Assembly (NCBI RefSeq): GCF_014395225.1
Contig: NZ_CP060723.1
Coordinates: 1,798,001 to 1,862,000 of the forward strand
Direction: 5' to 3'
DNA length: 64,000 nucleotides
From: Pedobacter roseus
GTDB taxonomy: Bacteria; Bacteroidota; Bacteroidia; Sphingobacteriales; Sphingobacteriaceae
A model generated the notes under the pieces. It did no database searches and was not told the DNA's origin. It worked only from the letters and a program-made list of their open reading frames with translations. Of the stretch, positions 51,601 through 62,528 are shown piece by piece. The position numbers were made by a program, and so were the translations under genes. Each line of letters opens with the position of its first letter. Position 1 is the stretch's first letter.

Positions 51601-54600
51601 TTGAGGGTCATGGCCGTGAAGATATAGGGGGGGATACGGATATTAGCCGCACGGTGGGCTGGTTTACCACGATGTACCCTGTTGTTTTCGATATGGGTTA
51701 CCGTACAGATACAGTCCGTCAGCTTATCGAGGTGAAGGAGAGCCTTCACCGGGTTCCCAATAAGGGCATCGGTTACGGCATCCTCCGTTATCTGTGCGGA
51801 TGTGACTACCGTCTATCTCCCGGGATAAGCTTCAATTACCTTGGGGACTTTGGCTCTGGGCTGGACAATGGGCAGGGCAGTTCTCTTTTCCGTTTTTCCG
51901 GGGATTACCATGGCAGCCCTGTTTCCGGTCACCGGGAACGGGATTCTGTACTTTCTGTTTCTGGTCTTATGGTGGATGGCCGTATGAACCTTTCGATTAA
52001 TTACAGTAGGGAGCAGTTCCATGAGGAAACAATTCAGGGGCTCCTCTCTGCCTACCGGTCACGTCTGAACAGCCTTATCGGGATCTTATCATCTGAAACC
52101 GGCCATCATCCGACCCCTGTGGACCTTACCTTTAAGGGGCTTGAGATAGAGGATGTACTGAAGCTGGACAGTTCTGTCGGTCTGGAGGATGTGTATCCTT
52201 TGAGCCCCCTTCAACAGGGGCTATATTATCACTGGGCCTCTTCGCCTACTTCTGAGGTTTATTTTGAACAGATGAGCTATCGGGTTGAAGGGCTTCTTGA
52301 TGTGGATAAGATCGAATCTAGCTATCGTTCCCTTGTATCCCGTCATGCTGTTCTTCGTACTTTCTTTACGCAGGATTATGGAGACCGCCTGCTTCAGGTT
52401 GTGGCCAGGTCGTTTTCGGGGGGATTCAGTTATATTGATGCTTCCGGGGATCCCCATTTCTCTATTTCGGATTTCAAGGAGGGGGACCGTTCCCTTGGCT
52501 TTGACCTGCATCAGGGCTCACAGATGCGCCTGAGTGTTGTTTTTCTTGGGGATGGCCGGTATGAGTTTGTCTGGAGCCACCACCACATATTGATGGACGG
52601 CTGGTGCGTGGGCATACTGATCAAGGAATTTTTTGGATTTTATTATAATTCACTGGAAGGTATGCCTACCGAACTGGGGCGTCCCCACCTTTACTCAAGA
52701 TATATAGAATGGCTAGGTGCTGTCGATGAGAAAAAGAGCCTGGGATACTGGACGGACTATCTGAATGGATATAATACCTTGTCGGTATTGCCCAAATCAA
52801 AGAAAGGTAATGGTGGTGCCAGAAAAGAGCAGGTTCTTACAATTGATGGGGACATCCGTTCCAGCCTCCGCTCGCTGTGCATCGAGCTGGGGGTAACCGA
52901 GAATACTTTTGTTCAGGCAGCCTGGGGTCTTCTGCTGGGCCGCTATAACAATACTGATGATGTTGTTTTCGGTTCGGTCGTATCGGGCCGTCCGGCAGAT
53001 ATAGAGGGGATTGAGGATATGGTTGGGCTATTTAGCAACACGATCCCGGTAAGGGTCCGTGCCCGTGGCGGGATGTGCTTCCGGGATCTGCTGAAAGAGG
53101 TTCAGCAGGAGGCGATTTCCGGGATGGAACACCATTATGTTCAACTGGCAGAAATCCAGTCTTTGTCTGGGGTTGGGGGAGCTCTTTTCGACCATATACT
53201 GGTATTCGAAAACTACCCCGTACAGGAAATTATTTCCCAGGGACAAGATAATGCTGAGAATGACCTTTGTATTGATCAATCCAGCATTTATAACGAAAAT
53301 AGTTTTGATCTTAATGTTATTATAATCCCCGGGGACAATCTGGTTGTCAAGCTGGCATATAACGACAGTATCTATGAAGACGCTATGATTGAACGTCTCA
53401 AAGTACATCTGCTAACCTTAATAACTTCAGTCTTGTCCAGTCCGGATGCTCCCGTTGGGGATATTGATTACCTTGGTACTGTGGAGCGTTCGCTGTTATT
53501 GGGGGATTTCAATTCGACAGGTTCAGACTATCCGCGGGACCGCAGTATAGTTGATCTTTTCGAGGAGCAGGTTCTGCTCTGCCCCGAGCATACAGCAGTA
53601 GTTTTTGGTTCAGTGCGTCTGAGCTACAGCGAACTGAACATGCTTTCCAACCGTCTTGCCCATTATCTCCGGGAGGTCCATGGCATCGGTGCGGGCGATC
53701 TTGTGGGGATCCTTCAGGACCGCAGTGATTTGCTGATCGTTTCTATTCTGGGTGTTCTTAAATCTGGAGGGGCCTATGTTCCCATCGACCCTGACTATCC
53801 CCGGGATCGGATTGATTACATGCTAAAGGACAGTGGATGCCGTGCTGTTCTGGATTCGGATGAGATCAGCCGTTTTGTTTCCTGTTCTGAAGATTACCGT
53901 GCAGAGAACCCTGTAGGAGTTTCTGGGGCTGATGACCTTGCCTATGTGATCTACACTTCGGGTTCAACGGGAAATCCAAAAGGTGTAATGATAGAACATA
54001 GAAATATAGTTAATTATATTTGGTGGTTTATTAGAAATAAAAACAATAATTATAATACGGTATTATTAGCTGATATTAATTTTGACGGAGTAAAAACTGC
54101 TCTTTTTGGAGCTTTATTATCTGGAAATAGTGTTCATGTGATAGCAAAAGACCTGCTCTATAATCCTATTGATCTGTCTAACTATATCGCTGGAAATAAT
54201 ATAGGCTTTCTAAAAATCATACCCTCTCTTTTAAAAGTTTTACTCTCTAAGGAAGAAAGCTTCAAAATTATTGCAAATGCCCAAAATTTGAAGTTACTGG
54301 TAATAGGAGGTGAAAAGATCGATATTAATGATGTCGTGAAAATAATGACTCAGAGTAATCGGATTAGGATAATGAATCATTACGGTCCTACGGAGTCAAC
54401 CGTGGGTGTCATCGTGAATGAAGTGGAAAAGGTTGATCCAGATGTTTCATCGATTCCTATCGGGCGTCCTATTTCAAACAGCCGTGTTTATATACTTGAC
54501 GTTTCGGGCCATCTTTGCGGTATCGGCATTCCGGGTGAGATATGTGTTTCCGGTGCGGGGCTAGCGCGGGGCTACCTTAACCGTCCCGAGCTGACTGCGG

Positions 54601-57600
54601 AACGTTTTGTTCCGAACCCTTATCTGGCTGGGGAGCTGATGTACCTTACGGGTGACATCGGGCGCTGGCTGCCTGACGGTAACATTGAGTTCCTTGGGCG
54701 TGCTGATGACCAGGTGAAGGTCCGTGGTTACCGGATCGAGCTTGGGGAGATCGAGAGTGTTCTCCAGGGTCATGCGGATGTTGATTCGTGTGTTGTGGTT
54801 GCACGTGAGAACAGTTCGGGGGACAAGGACCTTATCGCTTATGTGGTGGGTTCGGAAGGTCTTGACGTATCGGTCCTGCGGGGCTACCTTGGGGGCATCC
54901 TTCCCCAGTACATGGTTCCCGGCCATTATGTGGGTCTTGCCTCTCTTCCGCTGACGCCAAACGGTAAGGTGGACCGCCGTTCCCTTCCGGATCCAGATGG
55001 GCTTGAGCTTGGCAGCGGGAGGGAGTATGTTGCTCCGCGCACAGAGACGGAGCGTGCACTGGTTTCAATCTGGCAGGATGTACTTGGAAAGGAGGGGATT
55101 GGGGTAAAAGACAACTTCTTCGAGCTTGGGGGGCATAGTTTGAAAGTTATCCTTCTTAGCGGACAGATACACAAAAAAATGGACATACGGCTTGCCCTGA
55201 AAGATTTTTTTGAACATCCGCTGCTTGAAGAGCAGTCGATGCTAATTGAGCAGGCCCAAAAGGATTCTTTTTCTTTCATTTCCGCTGTTCCCGGATCTGG
55301 TTCTTATGCTTTGTCATCGTCCCAGCGCCGATTATGGATATTGAGCCAGTTTCCTGAGGCGAATGTGGCATACAATATGCCCGGTGTTTATGTTTTCAGC
55401 GGTTCGGTGAACGCGGATGGTCTTTTTCACAGTTTTTCACAGCTGCAGGAGCGGCATGAGATCCTGCGTACGGTTTTCCGGGAGGATGGTGAGGGTGTTG
55501 TCCGTCAGGTTGTTCTTACTTCGTCTGAGAGCGGTTTCTTTCTTGAGCAGCGGGACCTTCAGGGAAAAGATGCTTCTTTTGTCGATTCGGTTGTCGAGTC
55601 CGATTTTGTTCGTCCCTTTGATCTTTCGTCAGGCCCTCTTTTCCGGGCTGGTCTTTACCGTGTATCGCAGGACCGCTGGGTCTTCACCTATGTGATGCAC
55701 CATATCATAAGCGATGGCTGGAGCATGGGTATACTTATCCGTGAGCTTCTTTCTCTCTACAACAGTTATGTTCTTGGTGAAGAGAACGCTTTGCCTCCCT
55801 TGCGTATCCAGTACCGGGATTACGCCGCCTGGCAGCAGGCCGAGTTGTCGGGTTCCCGTTATGAGGAACACCGTTCCTACTGGCTGGACCATCTGTCGGG
55901 TAAGCTTCCAGTTCTTGAGCTCTTAGGCGGCCGAGCCCGCCCATCGGTAAAGACATACAATGGTGGTGTTGTACACCGTATGCTCGGCTCAGATCTGAGC
56001 AGTGGCCTGAGATCTTTGAGCCAGGAACGGGGCGCTACGCTTTTCATGGGCCTACTGGCGTGCGTTAATGTTCTGCTATACCGCTACAGCGGCCAGAGCG
56101 ATCTGATCATAGGTACGCCTATGGCCGGTCGTGAGCATTCTGACCTTGAGGACCAGATCGGTTTCTATGTGAATACGGTAGCACTACGGAGCCGTTTTTC
56201 GGGTTCGGATAGTTTTCTTGAACTGGTTGACCATGTCCGTGGGGTAAGCCTTGGGGCCTATGAGCACCAGGCCTATCCGTTCGATGAGCTGCTGGAAGAA
56301 CTTCACCTGCAGCGTGACATGAGCAGGAGCCCCCTGTTCAATATACTGGTGGATTTTCATGACCTAAGAGAGCGGGGTTCAATAAAAGAATTGAGTTACA
56401 ATAGTCTAAATGTCGAGCCATATAAAAATATAGAGCGCGGTATCAGTAAGTATGATATAACTTTTTATTTTAGCTTATCTGTTCAAGGGCTTGGTTTATC
56501 CATTGAATACAACAGTGACATTTATGATGAGCCGGCGATGTTGCGTATGTCTGGCCATTTTGAGCATCTCCTTTCCGGCCTGTTGTCCAGTCCGGATGCT
56601 CCCGTTGGGGATATTGATTACCTTGGTACTGTGGAGCGTTCGCTGTTATTGGGGGATTTCAATTCGACAGGTTCAGACTATCCGCGGGACCGCAGTATAG
56701 TTGATCTTTTCGAGGAGCAGGTTCTGCTCTGCCCCGAGCATACAGCAGTAGTTTTTGGTTCAGTGCGTCTGAGCTACAGCGAACTGAACATGCTTTCCAA
56801 CCGTCTTGCCCATTATCTCCGGGAGGTCCATGGCATCGGTGCGGGCGATCTTGTGGGGATCCTTCAGGACCGCAGTGATTTGCTGATCGTTTCTATTCTG
56901 GGTGTTCTTAAATCTGGAGGGGCCTATGTTCCCATCGACCCTGACTATCCCCGGGATCGGATTGATTACATGCTAAGGGACAGTGGATGCGGAATCCTTC
57001 TCACGCAGACCGAATATGTCTTTGGTCTGGAGTCTTTTCCGGGCGAACTTTTCGCTGTCGATATCCAGCTGTCAGGTCTGGATACCTCGGCAGAGAACCC
57101 TGTAGGAGTTTCTGGGGCTGATGACCTTGCGTATGTGATCTACACTTCGGGTTCGACGGGTATGGCCAAAGGCTGTTCAGTCACGATGTCGAGTCTTTTC
57201 AATTATGTTCATTGGAGTAACGGTTATTATTTCGAGGGCCTTGAGTCGGTGAATTTCGGTTTTTATACCTCTCTGTCCTTTGACCTTACCATAACGAGTA
57301 TTTTTTGTTCTTTAACGCAGGGTGGGATATTAACTGTGTATGGTTCGTATGAAGAACTTACGGATATTTTTTCTTCTGTTTTTAGTGATGATAGTTTTGT
57401 TAACTGTATTAAGCTGACGCCTTCGCATATCCATGTATTAGCGCATCTCAGTCTCAGTTCATCAACTGTGTCCCGCGTAATTATTGGCGGTGAGCAGGTA
57501 TTATCCTTTCATATAAAAACACTGAAAGAACTTGGCGGTTCTTTGATGCGTATCTATAATGAATACGGTCCTACGGAGTCAACCGTGGGTGTCATCGTGA

Positions 57601-60600
57601 ATGAAGTGGAAAAGGTTGATCCAGATGTTTCATCGATTCCTATCGGGCGTCCTATTTCAAACAGCCGTGTTTATATACTTGACGTTTCGGGCCATCTTTG
57701 CGGTATCGGCATTCCGGGTGAGATCTGTGTTTCCGGTGCGGGGCTAGCGCGGGGCTACCTTAACCGTCCCGAGCTGACTGCGGAGCGTTTTGTTCCGAAC
57801 CCTTATCTGGCTGGGGAGCTGATGTACCTTACGGGTGACATCGGGCGCTGGCTGCCTGACGGTAACATTGAGTTCCTTGGGCGTGCTGATGACCAGGTGA
57901 AGGTCCGTGGTTACCGGATCGAGCTTGGTGAGATCGAGAGTGTTCTCCAGGGTCATGCGGATGTTGATTCGTGTGTTGTGGTTGCACGTGAGAACAGTTC
58001 GGGGGATAAGGACCTTATCGCTTATGTGGTGGGTTCGGAAGGCCTTGACGTATCGGTCCTGCGGGGCTACCTTGGGGGCATCCTTCCCCAGTACATGGTT
58101 CCCGGCCATTATGTGGGTCTTGCCTCTCTTCCGCTGACGCCAAACGGTAAGGTGGACCGCCGTTCCCTTCCGGATCCAGAGGGGCTTGAGCTTGGCAGCG
58201 GGAGGGAGTATGTTGCTCCGCGCACAGAGACGGAGCGTGCACTGGTTTCTGTTTATCAGGACGTGCTCAAAAAAGCAGGTATTGGCATACGCGAAGACTT
58301 TTTTGCTTTAGGAGGGGATTCGATAAAATCCATCCAGGTGGTTTCCCGATTGAAACAACAGGGTTATTCGCTGACGATCCAGGATGTTTTGCTCTATCCT
58401 GTCATAGAGGAACTATCTCTGTATGTTCGGTCTGTCAGCCGTTCTGTAGACCAGGGGGTTTTCCAGGGGGTTATTCCCTTGAGCCCTATCCAGCATTATT
58501 TCCTTGGAGGCAGCTCTGGGGATAAGCACCATTATAACCAGTCTGTTCTTTTGAGCAGCAGTGAGCCTATTTCGCCCGAAGGTCTCCGCGCATGCCTTGG
58601 GCACCTTGTTCTTCACCATGACAGCCTCCGTATGGTATACTTTCAGGATGAGCATGGCTGGGTTCAGGAGAATCTTGGCAGTGAGCAGGGCTTTTCATTG
58701 GATATACTGCCATATGAGCCCGGGGCATCCTTTGTTTCAGCCTGTGAGTCTGTTCAGTCTGGTATAGATCTTGGTACGGGACCTCTACTGAAAGCCTGTC
58801 TTTTTCAGGGCGACGGTTCCGATCGCCTTCTTCTGGTGGTACATCACCTGGTTGTGGACGGTGTTTCCTGGCGTATTCTCTTTGAGGATCTTTCGGTTCT
58901 TTATAGCCAGTACAGCTCGGGCAATGCGTTGGTCCTTCCAGCTAAAACTGATTCCTTTGGTTATTGGCAATCGGTCCAGATGGATTATTCTCTCAGTCCG
59001 CGCTTGTCCGGGGAGTCTGCCTACTGGTCTTCGTTAGAGGATGCCGGTGCGGATCTGCTTCCAATGGACAAGCCCGGGGGCAGCAATCTTGTTTCCGATG
59101 GGGCTTCCTGCTCCTTTACCCTTGGTTTGGAGGAGACTTCGCGCCTGCTTACGGAGTGTTATAGTTCATACCGTACCGATATAAATGATATTTTGCTCAC
59201 TGCGCTGAGCCTTGGGCTGACAGATGTTTTTGGACTTGACCGTGTTATGGTTAAGCTTGAGGGTCATGGCCGTGAAGATATAGGGGGGGATACGGATATT
59301 AGCCGCACGGTGGGCTGGTTTACCACGATGTACCCTGTTGTTTTCGATATGGGTTACCGTACAGATACAGTCCGTCAGCTTATCGAGGTGAAGGAGAGCC
59401 TTCACCGGGTTCCCAATAAGGGCATCGGTTACGGCATCCTCCGTTATCTGTGCGGATGTGACTACCGTCTATCTCCCGGGATAAGCTTCAATTACCTTGG
59501 GGACTTTGGCTCTGGGCTGGACAATGGGCAGGGCAGTTCTCTTTTCCGTTTTTCCGGGGATTACCATGGCAGCCCTGTTTCCGGTCACCGGGAACGGGAT
59601 TCTGTACTTTCTGTTTCTGGTCTTATGGTGGATGGCCGTATGAACCTTTCGATTAATTACAGTAGGGAGCAGTTCCATGAGGAAACAATTCAGGGGCTCC
59701 TCTCTGCCTACCGGTCACGTCTGAACAGCCTTATCGGGATCTTATCATCTGAAACCGGCCATCATCCGACCCCTGTGGACCTTACCTTTAAGGGGCTTGA
59801 GATAGAGGATGTACTGAAGCTGGACAGTTCTGTCGGTCTGGAGGATGTGTATCCTTTGAGCCCCCTTCAACAGGGGCTATATTATCACTGGGCCTCTTCG
59901 CCTACTTCTGAGGTTTATTTTGAACAGATGAGCTATCGGGTTGAAGGGCTTCTTGATGTGGATAAGATCGAATCTAGCTATCGTTCCCTTGTATCCCGTC
60001 ATGCTGTTCTTCGTACTTTCTTTACGCAGGATTATGGAGACCGCCTGCTTCAGGTTGTGGCCAGGTCGTTTTCGGGGGGATTCAGTTATATTGATGCTTC
60101 CGGGGATCCCCATTTCTCTATTTCGGATTTCAAGGAGGGGGACCGTTCCCTTGGCTTTGACCTGCATCAGGGCTCACAGATGCGCCTGAGTGTTGTTTTT
60201 CTTGGGGATGGCCGGTATGAGTTTGTCTGGAGCCACCACCACATATTGATGGACGGCTGGTGCGTGGGCATACTGATCAAGGAATTTTTTGGATTTTATT
60301 ATAATTCACTGGAAGGTATGCCTACCGAACTGGGGCGTCCCCACCTTTACTCAAGATATATAGAATGGCTAGGTGCTGTCGATGAGAAAAAGAGCCTGGG
60401 ATACTGGACGGACTATCTGAATGGATATAATACCTTGTCGGTATTGCCCAAATCAAAGAAAGGTAATGGTGGTGCCAGAAAAGAGCAGGTTCTTACAATT
60501 GATGGGGACATCCGTTCCAGCCTCCGCTCGCTGTGCATCGAGCTGGGGGTAACCGAGAATACTTTTGTTCAGGCAGCCTGGGGTCTTCTGCTGGGCCGCT

Positions 60601-60719
60601 ATAACAATACTGATGATGTTGTTTTCGGTTCGGTCGTATCGGGCCGTCCGGCAGATATAGAGGGGATTGAGGATATGGTTGGGCTATTTAGCAACACGAT
60701 CCCGGTAAGGGTCCGTGCC
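48601..60719 (+). CDS. orf10, part 3: end C-A-PCP-E / C-A-PCP / C-A-PCP-E / C
   Basis: The longest unbroken stretch of orf10; the first ATG is at 48678 and the literal stop at 60749. Module 2: A domain with pocket D-G-F-L-F-G-L-T-L (unassigned, hydrophobic), PCP (serine 50664), epimerization domain (50800-52130; HHLVVDG, EGHGRE). Module 3: D-accepting condensation domain (SHHHILMDG near 52574), A domain D-G-T-K-V-G-H-V-G (Asp/Asn-like, same as the second A of orf1), PCP (55137). Module 4: L-accepting condensation domain, A domain D-L-T-K-I-G-E-V-G (Asn code), PCP (58320), epimerization domain. Module 5 begins with a D-accepting condensation domain. The condensation subtypes agree with the placement of the epimerization domains. 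The 3.3-kb segments 49952-53248 and 57608-60903 look identical by eye apart from one missing C. Confidence 0.95.
49952..53248 (+). repeat. 3.3-kb A(back)-PCP-E-C repeat, copy 1
   Basis: Matches 57608-60903 at an offset of 7656 bp. I saw no difference other than the missing C at 60718. The match ends abruptly at a short replaced segment near the C-domain end. Confidence 0.9.
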
Positions 60720-60903
60720 GTGGCGGGATGTGCTTCCGGGATCTGCTGAAAGAGGTTCAGCAGGAGGCGATTTCCGGGATGGAACACCATTATGTTCAAC
60801 TGGCAGAAATCCAGTCTTTGTCTGGGGTTGGGGGAGCTCTTTTCGACCATATACTGGTATTCGAAAACTACCCCGTACAGGAAATTATTTCCCAGGGACA
60901 AGA
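57608..60903 (+). repeat. 3.3-kb A(back)-PCP-E-C repeat, copy 2
   Basis: Second copy of the block at 49952-53248. Its first 1.9 kb also recurs at 62079-64000, where the window ends. Confidence 0.9.
60718..60719 (+). other. Frame break 11 in orf10 (C2, intact copy C3)
   Basis: The otherwise matching copy near 53062 reads GTGCCCGTGG; one C is missing here. Confidence 0.9.
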
Positions 60904-62528
60904 CATATCTAATAAAAAAGCTTCGCTCCTTTCTTTTGATAATTTTGGACATAGTAATTACAGCTTTACCATTATTATAAATCCCGGGGACAATCTGGTT
61001 GTCAAGCTGGCATATAACGACAGTATCTATGAAGACGCTATGATTGAACGTCTCAAAATACATCTGCTAACCTTAATAACTTCAGTCTTGTCCAGTCCGG
61101 ATGCTCCCGTTGGGGATATTGATTACCTTGGTACTGTGGAGCGTTCGCTGTTATTGGGGGATTTCAATTCGACAGGTTCAGACTATCCGCGGGACCGCAG
61201 TATAGTTGATCTTTTCGAGGAGCAGGTTCTGCTCTGCCCCGAGCATACAGCAGTAGTTTTTGGTTCAGTGCGTCTGAGCTACAGCGAACTGAACATGCTT
61301 TCCAACCGTCTTGCCCATTATCTCCGGGAGGTCCATGGCATCGGTGCGGGCGATCTTGTGGGGATCCTTCAGGACCGCAGTGATTTGCTGATCGTTTCTA
61401 TTCTGGGTGTTCTTAAATCTGGAGGGGCCTATGTTCCCATCGACCCTGACTATCCCCGGGATCGGATTGATTACATGCTAAAGGACAGTGGATGCCGTGC
61501 TGTTCTGGATTCGGATGAGATCAGCCGTTTTGTTTCCTGTTCTGAAGATTACCGTGCAGAGAATCCTGTAGGAGTTTCTGGGGCTGATGACCTTGCGTAT
61601 GTAATGTATACCTCTGGTTCTATTGGATTAGCCAAAGGGGTTTTAACCGAACATAGTAATGTGGTTCGTTTAGTAAAAAATACGAACTACATAAATTTCT
61701 CGGGAGATGAGGTACTTCTTTCCACAGGTTCAATTTCCTTCGACGCTACAATTTTCGAGTATTGGGGGATGCTGTTAAATGGTTGTATATTGGTGTTGTG
61801 TAAGCAGTCGGTTTTATTAGATCCTGTAGAGCTTTCAAAAGAAATGCGCCTTCATGGGATTAACACGATGTGGTTTACTTCCGGGTGGCTTAATCAATTG
61901 GTTGATGCTGATATTGAAATCTTCAGGGGATTGAGAACACTGATTGCGGGAGGAGATAGGCTATCTGTTTTACATATTAACAAGCTAGTTTCAGTATATC
62001 CTTATCTGAAGCTTATAAATGGTTATGGTCCTACAGAAAATACAACTTTTTCGTTGACCTATGAGATATCCGGTAATGTTTCATCGATTCCTATCGGGCG
62101 TCCTATTTCAAACAGCCGTGTTTATATACTTGACGTTTCGGGCCATCTTTGCGGTATCGGCATTCCGGGTGAGATCTGTGTTTCCGGTGCGGGGCTAGCG
62201 CGGGGCTACCTTAACCGTCCCGAGCTGACTGCGGAGCGTTTTGTTCCGAACCCTTATCTGGCTGGGGAGCTGATGTACCTTACGGGTGACATCGGGCGCT
62301 GGCTGCCTGACGGTAACATTGAGTTCCTTGGGCGTGCTGATGACCAGGTGAAGGTCCGTGGTTACCGGATCGAGCTTGGTGAGATCGAGAGTGTTCTCCA
62401 GGGTCATGCGGATGTTGATTCGTGTGTTGTGGTTGCACGTGAGAACAGTTCGGGGGATAAGGACCTTATCGCTTATGTGGTGGGTTCGGAAGGCCTTGAC
62501 GTATCGGTCCTGCGGGGCTACCTTGGGG
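60718..62528 (+). CDS. orf10, part 4: end of C domain and Val-type A domain of module 5
   Basis: Continuation of orf10; the first ATG is at 60728. It holds the end of the D-accepting condensation domain, with its own variable segment at about 60904-60975, and an A domain whose core (about 61600-62085) is the same as that of module 1. The pocket is D-A-F-W-I-G-G-T-F (valine), with the same altered a3 loop TSGSIGLAKG. The frame is lost at the G run 62525-62528; the literal stop is at 62587. Confidence 0.92.
61085..62090 (+). repeat. Val-type A-domain core and front shell, second copy
   Basis: Matches about 45817-46815 in the same gene, including the altered a3 loop TSGSIGLAKG. One module is therefore a recent copy of the other, joined to a different C domain. 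Confidence 0.88.
62525..62528 (+). other. Frame break 12 in orf10 (G4, intact copies G5)
   Basis: Same site and same change as break 5; the copies at about 50418 and 58074 have five Gs. Confidence 0.9.

Noticed and set aside
13318-62528. Phase variation through homopolymer runs
   Set aside because: The runs are short (2-6 bases), scattered across many positions inside domains, and always one base short. A switch would use longer runs near gene starts.
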